Shown in pieces: positions 26,493 to 34,895 of a DNA stretch of 64,000 nt; the stretch's first letter is position 1, and every line of letters starts with the position of its first letter. Source of the DNA: Granulosicoccus antarcticus IMCC3135 (GTDB lineage: Bacteria > Pseudomonadota > Gammaproteobacteria > Granulosicoccales > Granulosicoccaceae); NCBI RefSeq assembly GCF_002215215.1, contig NZ_CP018632.1, forward strand, positions 3,840,501-3,904,500. Direction: 5' to 3'. The position numbers were made by a program, and so were the translations under genes. A model generated the notes under the pieces. That model did no database searches. It saw only the letters and a list, made by a program, of their open reading frames with translations, and had not been told where the DNA came from.

Positions 26493-27870
26493 ACCTTCGT
26501 TTCCTATCTGGATATTGTTGTGCGGTTTCGTGGCGTATTCTCTTACGAAAAGTCCCATCGCACTTTCAATAGCTTGTTTTGCCGCCCTTTACGTAGGGGT
26601 CTTCTCCATTGGAACCCTCTCTCGAGCCGCCAAATTGTTGATCGCGTTGTGCGTTGTCGCAACAATCGCAGGATTTTGGCTCGAACGGTTAAGTTGGGCG
26701 CAACTGCTAGTCTCGATCGAGCGGGGACTGCTTCTTGCTGTCTTCATTCTTTCCCTTGGGATGTTGGTCTTCGCAGCCAGCCGATCCGACATCGTGGCTA
26801 AGGTCGGCGCAAACCTGGCCCGACAACCGCCCGGAAAACGATATTGGGCTCTTTGCGTCGGTAGTGGATTGCTTGGGCCAATGCTAAGTGTGAGCGTCGT
26901 TAGCCTTTTAAATGCCGCTGTCCAGACTGACCTTCGAAAATCTGGGCATAAGCCCGGCGACAAGGCGTACACGATCATCACTCGCCGAACGGCGACGGCC
27001 ATTATGCGCGGGATGAGCATCGTTCCACTTTGGTCACCGATTTCCATCACAATTATTCTAGTCGAAACGCGGATTCCTGACCTTCGTTGGATGGATTACC
27101 TGCCGCTTGGCCTGTTTACAGCTATTCTAATGATTGTCATGGGCTGGGGCCTCGATAAGCTGACGTTTTCGGCACTTAAGGCAAATTTTGCCTACCAGCA
27201 TGAATTCGACTGGCGCCCGATCGGATGGCTTGTCTTAATACTGTCCTTTGTTCCGCTTTGTGCAGGGGCTTTAAGCGATCTAACGGCTATTTCGTTTACC
27301 GAAGGGCTTATCTTTGCCTTTGTGGTTATCAGTTTATTCTGGGTCGGTTGTCAGGAAATAGTGACTTCGGACATGCTCGGTTCGTTGAAACGCTATAGTG
27401 CTTCATTGACTGCGATGAATGATCGGCTATCCAGAGCGACGAATGAAGCGACGTTGCTGTTCGCGGCTGGCGCTCTGTCTGGCATTCTATATCCGTTAGT
27501 GGATGTTGACGAGATCTCGGTCGCAATCGAAAACAGCAATGTCCCCGCGGAAATGTTACTGGTGGCTGCCGTGGTCATAATGATCCTGCTCGTCAATTTA
27601 GGGATCAGCAGCGTCGTGTCTGCGGCGATTGTTCTGGATCTGTTTTTGAACACGCCAAGCTTACAGGTCGAGCAATCGTTGTTGGTGCTTTCTGTCACAT
27701 TGGCGTTTGGAATCGGTGCGATAAGTTCGCCAATTGGTGTCGGAGTCCTTCTCACAGTGCGCGAGATTGGTGTCAGTGCAAATAGAGTCGCATATGTTTG
27801 GAACGCGAATTACGCGCTCACCGCGGTTGGGATTTTTACGATGATCGCATTTTTTCAACTGTACACATAA
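26485..27870 (+). CDS. Polytopic membrane protein, putative carboxylate transporter
   Basis: About 461 residues with roughly 11-12 hydrophobic segments spread over the whole length, for example near residues 7-50, 62-90, 185-215 and 355-400. No signature clearly fixes the family; the general build recalls secondary carboxylate transporters or TRAP large subunits (inference). The start at ATG 26485 overlaps the end of the dehydrogenase gene. ATG 26452 would add 11 residues. Co-transcription with the methylsuccinyl-CoA module suggests import of its acid or export of a product. Confidence 0.6.
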   Translation: MDKPSFPIWILLCGFVAYSLTKSPIALSIACFAALYVGVFSIGTLSRAAKLLIALCVVATIAGFWLERLSWAQLLVSIERGLLLAVFILSLGMLVFAASRSDIVAKVGANLARQPPGKRYWALCVGSGLLGPMLSVSVVSLLNAAVQTDLRKSGHKPGDKAYTIITRRTATAIMRGMSIVPLWSPISITIILVETRIPDLRWMDYLPLGLFTAILMIVMGWGLDKLTFSALKANFAYQHEFDWRPIGWLVLILSFVPLCAGALSDLTAISFTEGLIFAFVVISLFWVGCQEIVTSDMLGSLKRYSASLTAMNDRLSRATNEATLLFAAGALSGILYPLVDVDEISVAIENSNVPAEMLLVAAVVIMILLVNLGISSVVSAAIVLDLFLNTPSLQVEQSLLVLSVTLAFGIGAISSPIGVGVLLTVREIGVSANRVAYVWNANYALTAVGIFTMIAFFQLYT

Positions 27871-28029
27871 AGGTTAACCACTTCCGCTTCGATGTTACTA
27901 GAAATTTTATTCTAATTTATTAGCAAATTTCTACATAGATTTTCGCAAAACTCACTTGTGTTTCACCTAGCGGTACTGTTATGTTGTAGAGCGAGAGAAA
28001 TTGGGTACAAACTTCTGTGAGGAGAGATC

Positions 28030-28149
28030 ATGAAGAATTATTACGCCCCTTTTGTGCAAGAGGGTTTAGACAGAATCACGCAGAGTGGTTGCTGTCAGCG
28101 CTTGACCGATCCGGCCTTTCCCTCACCAACTATGGAGCTGTCTTCATGA
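28030..28149 (+). CDS. 39-residue ORF coupled to TRAP dctQ
   Basis: ATG 28030 has AGGAG six bases upstream. The frame ends TGA at 28147-28149, overlapping the ATG of dctQ (28146) as ATGA. No similarity is recognised; the peptide is polar with adjacent cysteines (SGCCQR) and lacks a membrane segment. It may be a translated leader that couples translation to the TRAP genes, or a remnant of another gene. Confidence 0.45.
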   Translation: MKNYYAPFVQEGLDRITQSGCCQRLTDPAFPSPTMELSS

Positions 28150-28688
28150 AGTGGGCCGTAACTCGTATTTCGAACACGATGGAGTATGCTGCAGCGGCGG
28201 TACTCATGTTAATGATGCTGCACATTGTCATTGATGTGATCGCTAAATATCTATTCTCCACATCGATACCCGGCACCTTGGACGTTGTTGCTAACTATTA
28301 CATGGTTGCCACAGTTTACCTGCCAGTGGCCTTTGTCGAACTGCGCGGACGGTCGATATCCGTTGATCTGTTTTACCAGTGGTTTCCTGATCCGATGAAA
28401 TATCTGGCCCGTGTATTCGGCACGGCTGTATCAATCCTGTTTTTCTCACTGTTGGCGTATCAAACCTCGATTGATGCGGTGCAGTCGTTTGCGAAGGGCG
28501 AATTCGTCGACGGTGCATATATCGTCATTACTTGGCCAGCCAGGTTTGTTCTGCCGATCAGCTTCGGATTGGTTGTTATCGTGCTGCTCGTTCGCATCGT
28601 ACACGAGCTTCGGTCAATCGAAGATACGCCACTGGTTCCCGTCGATCACGACATTGAAACTGAATCCCTTTATGAAGGAGTCGAGTGA
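28146..28688 (+). CDS. dctQ: TRAP transporter small permease DctQ
   Basis: Small membrane subunit of a TRAP transporter, 180 residues from ATG 28146, with four hydrophobic segments and the family segment FVELRGRSISVDLFYQW between helices two and three. It bridges the large permease and links to the solute-binding protein for Na+-driven carboxylate uptake. The ATG overlaps the stop of a 39-residue ORF, and its own stop overlaps the dctM ATG (TGATG). Confidence 0.88.
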   Translation: MKWAVTRISNTMEYAAAAVLMLMMLHIVIDVIAKYLFSTSIPGTLDVVANYYMVATVYLPVAFVELRGRSISVDLFYQWFPDPMKYLARVFGTAVSILFFSLLAYQTSIDAVQSFAKGEFVDGAYIVITWPARFVLPISFGLVVIVLLVRIVHELRSIEDTPLVPVDHDIETESLYEGVE

Positions 28689-29995
28689 TGGATCGGATTG
28701 AAATTGGAATGGCGGGTGTCGCCATTACTCTACTGTTGCTGGCTGTTCGGACTCCCATTGGCGTAACTCTCGGGATCGTGGCATTTGTAGGGATATGGAT
28801 CCTAACCAGTCTGAGCGCGGCCTGGAGCATCGTCACAGCGATCCCCTTCGACTTCATTACCAATTGGAACCTTAGCGCTGTTCCGACGTTCCTGTTGATG
28901 GGTTACGTTGCTTCTGCGACGGGCCTTACCAAGGGGCTATTCGCGTCGATCAGAATGTTCTTTGGCCGCGTGCCGGGCGGTTTGGCGTCCTCAACGGTCC
29001 TTGCGTCCGCGATGTTCGCGTCAGCGTCTGGGTCAAGCGTCGCGACGGCTGCTGCATTTTCGCGGATTGCCGTGCCGGAGATGTTGAAATCGAAATACGA
29101 CCCGGGACTTGCCACAGGGGCCGTCGCCGCATCGGGAACTTTGGGATCGTTGATCCCGCCAAGCATCCTGATGATCTTGTTCGGTATTTTTACGGACACG
29201 TCTGTGGGCGCGTTGTTTTTAGCAGGTGTCATTCCGGGTATAATTTCTGCGGGTATCTACATCGGGATGATCACCGTGCGCAGCTCGCTGAACCCGTCGC
29301 TTGCACCGCCCCACAACGAAACTTACACCCGTGCAGAAAAAATTCAGGGTCTCAAAGAGATTTGGCCGCTTCCAACGCTGATCGTATTTGTCTTGGGTGG
29401 AATTTTCGTTGGTGTCTTTTCCCCAACCGAAGCCGGCGCTGTTGGTGCATTCTTGGCGATGGTGATTGCAGGGTTCCGCGGAACCTTGAACTGGCCCGTA
29501 ATGAAAAAGGCGTTGGTCGAAACGGCCGAGGGAACAAGCACCACGTTTATCATAGCCTTGGGTGCGGTGATGTTTGTGCGGTTCCTTGGACTGAGCACGT
29601 TGCCTGAGTTTGTCGCGGAGGTGTTGCTGCCTGTTACTGATAGCCCAGTTTATCTGATTGCAATGATCGCGGTTCTATATGTCGTGCTAGGCATGTTTGT
29701 GGACCCGATGTCTTTGATGTTGCTGACTTTACCGATTGTTTTGCCGCTAACGACGTCGCTCGGAATCGACATGGTTTGGTTCGGAATTATTGTTATCAAA
29801 CTGCTTGAGATCGGGCTGATAACGCCGCCCGTGGGATTATGCGTCTATGTTATGAAAACATCACTCGGCGACCAGGTATCACTTTCGGTGATGTTCAAGG
29901 GTGTCTTTTGGTTCCTCGCAATGGATGTCCTGACGCTCACTATTCTAGTGGCCTTTCCGATCCTAAGCCTGTGGCTGCCAAGTTTGGCCCAATAA
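28688..29995 (+). CDS. dctM: TRAP transporter large permease DctM
   Basis: Transport subunit of about 435 residues and 12 hydrophobic segments. TRAP landmarks are ASASGSSVATAAAF, AASGTLGSLIPPSI and the C-terminal LITPPVGLCVYVMK. Start ATG 28688 sits in the TGATG overlap with dctQ. It carries the Na+-coupled step of uptake. With dctP 53 bases downstream the system is complete. Its position beside the mesaconate/methylsuccinate module suggests C4-C5 dicarboxylate import (inference). Confidence 0.92.
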   Translation: MDRIEIGMAGVAITLLLLAVRTPIGVTLGIVAFVGIWILTSLSAAWSIVTAIPFDFITNWNLSAVPTFLLMGYVASATGLTKGLFASIRMFFGRVPGGLASSTVLASAMFASASGSSVATAAAFSRIAVPEMLKSKYDPGLATGAVAASGTLGSLIPPSILMILFGIFTDTSVGALFLAGVIPGIISAGIYIGMITVRSSLNPSLAPPHNETYTRAEKIQGLKEIWPLPTLIVFVLGGIFVGVFSPTEAGAVGAFLAMVIAGFRGTLNWPVMKKALVETAEGTSTTFIIALGAVMFVRFLGLSTLPEFVAEVLLPVTDSPVYLIAMIAVLYVVLGMFVDPMSLMLLTLPIVLPLTTSLGIDMVWFGIIVIKLLEIGLITPPVGLCVYVMKTSLGDQVSLSVMFKGVFWFLAMDVLTLTILVAFPILSLWLPSLAQ

Positions 29996-30048
29996 GTACG
30001 GCACGATCAAATCAGAAAATTACAACTAAACCTAATAGGGTGAAAATC

Positions 30049-31173
30049 ATGAAACGGAATACTATCATTATGGGTGCGGCGATAGTGCTGGCGGGACTGT
30101 CCGCGCCTGCTTTTGCCGAAAATTTCGCTGCGAGCACCTGGCTGCCGCAACAAGCCTCGGTGCCGACAGGTTATGTAACGTTTGCAGAACGCGTGGCCGA
30201 AGCCACAAATGGCGACATCAACTTCGAGATCTTCGTGGGCGGCGCGCTGTTGCCACCTCGCGAGACGCTTCAGGGTGTTGGACGCGGTGTTGCGATGATG
30301 GGCCAGATTACCGCAGTTTACACGCCCGCCGATCTTCCGCTTAATAACGTAGTCAACGATTTGGGTTTCCTGACACTGAGCGATGCAGTCGGTTCGCTTG
30401 CTGCGACAGACGTTCGTTTCAACAACGCTGATTTGCAGAGCGAGTGGAGTGATCACAATATCATCTATTCCGGCTCGTTCAGCACGCCGACGTACTATAT
30501 CCAATGTACGTCCCCCATTCGGACACTCGCGGACGCAGCGGGCAAAAATATCCGTGCTACGGTTGGCGCGCAGGTGGACTTCTTAACCAGCATTGGTGCT
30601 GTGCCGGTCAGTGTCCCAGGTTCGGATGTTTATAGTGGCCTCGAGCGTGGCTCGATCGACTGTACGCTTCTCGCGAGTGATGCCTTGCTAAGCCTGAAAA
30701 CAATCGAAGTCGTGACCCACGTAACAGAACTTCCGCTGGGCGTGTTCTTGGGTGGCGCTACTTGGGGCTTTAATAAGGATTTCTGGGCTGACCAAACACC
30801 CGAAAACCGCCGCATCTTGCTCGATCAGACGGCTATCGCGCTCGTTGAGAACATCATCTTTACCACGAATCTTTTGGCCAAAGCGAATGCTGCAGCGGTA
30901 GATAAGGGCCTTGAAATCATCGCGCCAGATGCTGGCCTTCAAGATGCTTTAACAGCATTCAACGCAACCTTCTTGGCCGATCTACCTGCAAGCGAGATGG
31001 AAAAACGCTCCATTGCTGACCCTTCGGATATGGTCAACGAGTATGTGGCAGCGCAAGAAAAATGGACTGCTCTTCTGGCTGATGTTGATCTGACAGACCA
31101 CGCCGCACTGCTTAAACTGGTCAACGCGGAAATCTTCAGCAAGCTGGACGAAAACACCTACGGCCTCAACTAG
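30049..31173 (+). CDS. dctP: TRAP solute-binding protein DctP
   Basis: Periplasmic substrate-binding protein of 374 residues from ATG 30049. It has a clear signal peptide (MKRNTIIMG to PAFA, cleavage near residue 23). The DctP fold is seen in AERVAEATNGDINFEIF, GRGVAMMGQ and GLERGSIDCTLLA, the last region carrying part of the ligand site. The usual conserved carboxylate-binding Arg near residue 165 could be that of KNIRAT. A strong terminator follows at 31212. Confidence 0.9.
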   Translation: MKRNTIIMGAAIVLAGLSAPAFAENFAASTWLPQQASVPTGYVTFAERVAEATNGDINFEIFVGGALLPPRETLQGVGRGVAMMGQITAVYTPADLPLNNVVNDLGFLTLSDAVGSLAATDVRFNNADLQSEWSDHNIIYSGSFSTPTYYIQCTSPIRTLADAAGKNIRATVGAQVDFLTSIGAVPVSVPGSDVYSGLERGSIDCTLLASDALLSLKTIEVVTHVTELPLGVFLGGATWGFNKDFWADQTPENRRILLDQTAIALVENIIFTTNLLAKANAAAVDKGLEIIAPDAGLQDALTAFNATFLADLPASEMEKRSIADPSDMVNEYVAAQEKWTALLADVDLTDHAALLKLVNAEIFSKLDENTYGLN

Positions 31174-31211
31174 GTCGACTGAATCAAGTATCGATCCTCC
31201 CATTTATGAAG

Positions 31212-31241
31212 CGGGCCGCGAGTAGCGGCCCGTTTTCTTTT
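31212..31241 (+). terminator. Rho-independent terminator of TRAP operon
   Basis: CGGGCCGC-GAGTA-GCGGCCCG stem-loop followed by TTTTCTTTT, 38 bases after the dctP stop. This is a textbook intrinsic terminator and marks the end of the Rhodobacterales-like block. Confidence 0.9.
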
Positions 31242-31288
31242 GATCCGCTGGACCTGTAATGGCCTTGACGTGGAAGAGGCCGATGCGC

Positions 31289-31681
31289 TTACGTGCGCGC
31301 CTTTGGAAACTGGGGCAAATGGCTTGGAACATGGTGTCATTCAGGCGCAGAACTTGTCCACACGGCGCTGCCAGGTTCAAGTTTTGGGTCCTGATCCCAG
31401 ACCCCAGATTTCACCGCATATAAACTGGGATATAATTCAAGTTCTGAATACAAAGGCGTGCCGCAGTTTTCGCAGAAACAACGCGTGACCGATTTTGTAC
31501 TGTCTGCGTCCTTGGAGTAGCGTTTGAGCGATCCTTTGACGATATTGAGGTTGGATTTAGGGATCATGACAACCAAAACTGTGCCGCCGCCAGTCGACTT
31601 TTGGCAGTCGGTGCAGTGGCATTGCGCAACAGCGTTGTGCCTGCAGTAAATTAGCGGGCAGGGTGGCTGTGCGATAGCCAT
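31289..31681 (-). pseudogene. GFA/CENP-V-type protein, decayed
   Basis: Zinc-binding GFA-domain protein with [12 protein letters not shown] and CFCENCGTPLY intact. The first Cys pair of the family (a CxCG motif at the N-terminus) is not readable. An in-frame TGA (31337-31339) falls where a Trp is expected; after it the same frame continues HHVPSHLPQFPKART to a stop at 31289, matching the normal family tail. The gene therefore seems inactivated. The family is linked to glutathione-formaldehyde adducts, but function is unproven for most members. Confidence 0.65.
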
Positions 31682-31685
31682 CGTA

Positions 31686-32236
31686 GTAGCACAGTGCGGA
31701 TGCTAAGGCTGGCACGGGAATGCCTGCCAATAACGCGACAATCCAGATTTGAAACTCGTGGAAAGATACTGGCGTAGACTACGACGCAGTTGTGTTGTTT
31801 GAACTGATCGCACAAAGACGGGTTGGAAATCGTCCAACTCGGGTCGAACCACGAGCAATGAAACGAAGACCAAATGCATTCCCTTGGCTCTTCATTCCTC
31901 GAGCCCAGGCGCAGTCAAAGATACGTCTGCACGGACATCCCTAGCGTTAAGTCAGTGCCATTCGACCATAGGCATGTTTGAACAGCGCGATGAAACTGGC
32001 ACGTATGCGCTGTTGTTCCGTTCGGCTTGCGTTCAATTCCGATTGACACATTGTTCGGTTTTCACTGATAAATAGATAGATCGTGAAGTTCGATAGTCTC
32101 AGAAAAAATAAATTCCAATACAATTGGAGGTGAATCTTGATAAACAAAACAGCCGGTATCGTAGGCGTTTTAGTGACCATTGCGATTCCGGATTATCCGA
32201 CAGCTCGGGTTTTTCGCTTGACTACCGATATGTTGA
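31686..32236. other. Non-coding stretch, no supported gene
   Basis: About 550 bases at the edge of the Rhodobacterales-like block. Short frames exist on both strands, but none shows a family signature, a good ribosome site or sensible composition. It is probably decayed sequence. Confidence 0.4.
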
Positions 32237-32629
32237 TTACTGCTCTTCAGTACGGGACCGGCCCAACATCAGAGACCAGAAAGATAGCCCAGACACATTG
32301 ATACTGCCAAAGATATAGATCGTTGCTGTGACAAGATCCATTGCCGCTATCGCTACAAATATCTTCGGTGCAAACCCCAGTAGCCCGGCATAGGCTACGG
32401 CGACGAAACCCGCGTACCTCACTAGTCCGCCCCAGACAACAACGGGAGCACGATTTCTGATGTCAGAAACAGCCCAGAGTAATGCGACCCCTGTGAAAAT
32501 CATGAAAGCACCTAATACAACTGTAATGACAAATGTATCCGGTTCAGGAGCGTTGATTGCCGGAAACATCATTACCAGTGCTATTGGAAAATTCAGTAGC
32601 GCAGTTATTTGTACGAATTTCTTGAACAT
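32237..32629 (-). CDS. Small four-helix membrane protein
   Basis: A 130-residue hydrophobic protein with four predicted membrane segments (about residues 7-25, 33-55, 66-85 and 88-112). I do not recognise the family. Charged residues cluster in the loop after helix two (SDIRNR) and at the C-terminus. No operon partner: the IS427 element begins 58 bases beyond its start and decayed sequence lies downstream. Confidence 0.55.
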   Translation of the reverse strand: MFKKFVQITALLNFPIALVMMFPAINAPEPDTFVITVVLGAFMIFTGVALLWAVSDIRNRAPVVVWGGLVRYAGFVAVAYAGLLGFAPKIFVAIAAMDLVTATIYIFGSINVSGLSFWSLMLGRSRTEEQ

Positions 32630-32764
32630 TGAAAAATCAGTTGCCTTGTGGAATCAGATAGGGTGTTACATGAATTGCGCTGCCTAGGGCATGTCATCAA
32701 TTAAAAGATAGATATTTTGACTTGTCGACCCGTTATAGTTGACGCCTACAGAGAACAGGCGTCG

Positions 32765-33124
32765 ATGGGGCTCCAAACCATGGTTGGACGATACGGGCTT
32801 TCCGACAGACAATGGCAGCAACTTGGCCCGTTGTTACCTGGTCGTGCTGACACGGTCGGTGTCACAGCCAAGGACAACCGACTATTTGTCGATGCCGTAC
32901 TTTATCGCTACCGTGCCGGTATTCCCTGGCGGGATCTGCCAGCTCGTTTTGGTGACTTTCGTGTCATTCATACTCGCCATTGTCGGTGGTCGAAAAAAGG
33001 GATATGGGAGCTTGTTTTCAAGGTATTAAGCGAAGACGTAGACAATGAATACGTGATGCTTGACAGTACGATTGTAAGAGCACATCAGCACAGCGCTGGC
33101 GCGGCTGGGAGCGAAAAAAAATAG
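32765..33124 (+). CDS. IS427-type transposase, frame A
   Basis: N-terminal part of an IS5-family transposase, 119 residues. It has the DUF4096-type GLSDRQWQQLGPLLPG and WRDLPARFG and ends with the first catalytic Asp in VMLDSTIVRAHQHSAGA. It stops at 33124, just after AAAAAAAA (33114-33121). A -1 shift on this run would continue into frame B with a normal joining sequence. Start ATG 32765; ATG 32780 is possible. Confidence 0.85.
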   Translation: MGLQTMVGRYGLSDRQWQQLGPLLPGRADTVGVTAKDNRLFVDAVLYRYRAGIPWRDLPARFGDFRVIHTRHCRWSKKGIWELVFKVLSEDVDNEYVMLDSTIVRAHQHSAGAAGSEKK

Positions 33125-33540
33125 AGTGCCTTGGGTTGTCGCGAGGGGGAATAAGTACCAAAATTCATGCACTGTGCGATGCATTGGGAAATCCGATCAG
33201 CTTCAAGCTCACACCCGGACAAGCATCGGATCTAGAGGGCGCTGACGCACTGCTGCCAGGACTCACGGCCGGTGCGCTGCTGGCCGATCGAGCTTATGAT
33301 GTCGAGCAACGCGTGCGTAAGCGATTGCGAGAGGCGAACACTGAGGCCGTTATTCCCAGTAAGAAGTCTCGCCTTGTAAAGATCGAACATGACCGTGATT
33401 TGTACAAAGCTCGACATCTGATCGAAAATTTCTTCGCTAAAATCAAGCAGTACCGTGCGATTGCGACGCGCTACGACAAGCGAGCATGCAATTTTCTGGG
33501 AGCGATTCACTTGGTTGCCGCCATTGAATGGCTTAATTGA
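33115..33540 (+). CDS. IS427-type transposase, frame B
   Basis: C-terminal catalytic part of the same transposase, read in the -1 frame from the A8 run: IECLGLSRGGISTKIHAL, second Asp in LLADRAYD and Glu in RHLIENFFAKIKQY, completing the DDE triad. The frame on its own could begin at TTG 33136. Production is expected through programmed frameshifting, so the element may still be active. Confidence 0.85.
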   Translation, partial: KKIECLGLSRGGISTKIHALCDALGNPISFKLTPGQASDLEGADALLPGLTAGALLADRAYDVEQRVRKRLREANTEAVIPSKKSRLVKIEHDRDLYKARHLIENFFAKIKQYRAIATRYDKRACNFLGAIHLVAAIEWLN

Positions 33541-33630
33541 TGACAGGCCCTAGTGGTGTAACCGCTTGATAAATTCCAGTTATAGTCTAACTTCATAATA
33601 GTACTTTGCAACCTGTTGAAGTGATTGAGA

Positions 33631-34113
33631 ATGCCTAAGCGTCATGTGGTTAAGTTGTCCGAAGAAGAGCGCCATGCTCTGGAGCAGATCTGTAAAACGG
33701 GACGCATAGCGGCGCAGAAGCGACGACATGCACAGATTTTGTTACTGGTTGATCAAGGAGAGCATGGTCCTTCGATGACCGATGCCGAGGTTGCTGAGCG
33801 AATGGAACTGACCACCCGTTGCATCGCAAAGACACGCCAGCGATGTGTGGAAGAAGGATTGGAACTGGCGCTGCAGCGTAAGAGACGCAGTCGAGAGCGA
33901 ACGGCAAGATTGGATGGCGATGCGGAGGCCAGGCTAGTAAGCCTGGCTTGCAGTGATGCGCCAGAAGGCCAGGTGCGTTGGACGTTGAAGCTGTTGAGCG
34001 AGCGTCTGATTGAGCTGGAAATTGTCGAAAGCGTGGCTTATGAAACGGTGCGTCAAGTTTTAAAAAAACATCATAAAACCTTGGCAGAAACGCATGTGGT
34101 GCATAGCGCCTAA
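33631..34113 (+). CDS. IS630 transposase, N-terminal frame
   Basis: N-terminal DNA-binding half (160 residues from ATG 33631) of an IS630 transposase, with the HTH region MTDAEVAERMELTTRCIAK and the linker EGQVRWTLKLLSERLIEL. It loses the conserved KPW...MWCI segment because of a shift in an A-rich stretch near 34062-34078. Confidence 0.82.
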   Translation: MPKRHVVKLSEEERHALEQICKTGRIAAQKRRHAQILLLVDQGEHGPSMTDAEVAERMELTTRCIAKTRQRCVEEGLELALQRKRRSRERTARLDGDAEARLVSLACSDAPEGQVRWTLKLLSERLIELEIVESVAYETVRQVLKKHHKTLAETHVVHSA

Positions 34114-34768
34114 AGAGGACGCGGGGTTTGTCTGCCAGATGGAGGCTGTACTGGATGTGTATAAAAGACCTTTTGATGCAGAGTATCCTGTGGTTTGTAT
34201 GGACGAGACAACCAAACAATGCACGCGTGAGGTACAAAAACCGATCCCGGCATCGCCTGGCCAAAGTGAGCGCTACGACGGAGAGTACGAGCGCAATGGA
34301 GTTGCCCACCTGATGGTGTTCTATACGCCATTGGAGAGTCGACGCACGGTGCGTATTGCCGACAATCATGCGTCGGGCGAATGGGCCGAAGGCGTCCGTG
34401 ACCTGGTGGAGAATCAATACCCCCACGCGAAAAAGATCACGCTGGTTATGGACAACCTGAGCACTCATAGCGGAGCCTCCCTATACAGAACGTTCGAACC
34501 CGCCGTGGCACATGCGCTTATGCAGAAGCTTGAGTTTGTCTTTACACCCAAGCATGGCAGTTGGTTGAATATGGCTGAATGTGAGTTCAGCGTTCTGGCC
34601 AGGCAATGTTTGGATCGACGCATTGCCGACGTGCCTACGCTGACCAAGGAGATAGCCGCATGGCAGACCCATCGCAACGAGAACGCCAAGCCTGCCGACT
34701 GGCGCTTTACAACCGACGATGCTCGTATCAAACTCAAAAGGCTTTACCCGAAAGTATCATGCAGTTAA
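34094..34768 (+). CDS. IS630 transposase, C-terminal frame
   Basis: Catalytic half of the IS630 transposase with the first Asp in VCMDETTKQC, second in LVMDNLSTHSG and Glu in SWLNMAECEFS. Upstream in this frame reads KPWQKRMWCIA, which should be fused to the N-terminal half. The needed shift is +1 relative to the first frame at a run of A. Either a frameshift mutation or programmed shifting; I favour mutation. Confidence 0.8.
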   Translation: MWCIAPKEDAGFVCQMEAVLDVYKRPFDAEYPVVCMDETTKQCTREVQKPIPASPGQSERYDGEYERNGVAHLMVFYTPLESRRTVRIADNHASGEWAEGVRDLVENQYPHAKKITLVMDNLSTHSGASLYRTFEPAVAHALMQKLEFVFTPKHGSWLNMAECEFSVLARQCLDRRIADVPTLTKEIAAWQTHRNENAKPADWRFTTDDARIKLKRLYPKVSCS

Positions 34769-34771
34769 CCT

Positions 34772-34832
34772 ACTAGTGGGTCGGTCGGAAAACAAGGTGA
34801 GTATTACCTTATTCCCCGATCGACCCACTAGT
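34772..34832. repeat. 61-bp MITE-like palindrome
   Basis: Arms of about 27 bases, beginning ACTAGTGGGTCG on both strands with about five mismatches, meet at a short centre near 34800. TA sits within CTAG at both ends. It looks like a miniature element of the IS630/Tc1 type or a solo hairpin left by one. It lies directly beside IS630 copy A. Confidence 0.7.
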
Positions 34833-34895
34833 TCGTACAATTCGATGATCCATGAATTATCCGGGCTGGTGAGACATGATCCTTTAGCCCTGCAT

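Larger units (their letters stand above)
32687..33550 (+). mobile_element. IS5-family (IS427 group) element
   Basis: About 864 bp with inverted ends GGGCATGTCATCAATTAA (left) and the complement of GGGCCTGTCATCAATTAA (right). TA or CTAG is duplicated at both edges (32684-32687, 33550-33553). It contains two frames joined by a run of eight A, as in IS427-type elements. The right end abuts an IS630 element that uses the same CTAG. Confidence 0.88.
33553..34773 (+). mobile_element. IS630-family element, copy A (frameshifted)
   Basis: About 1.22 kb flanked by TA (33551-33552 and 34774-34775), the IS630 target duplication. Ends match imperfectly: GTGGTGTAACCGCTTGATA on the left and the complement of GTAGGTTAACTGCATGATA on the right. 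It abuts the IS427 element on the left and a 61-bp palindrome on the right. Confidence 0.85.

Noticed and set aside
33650-34468. 272-codon reverse frame across the IS630 transposase
   Set aside because: Opposite both transposase halves; no motif.
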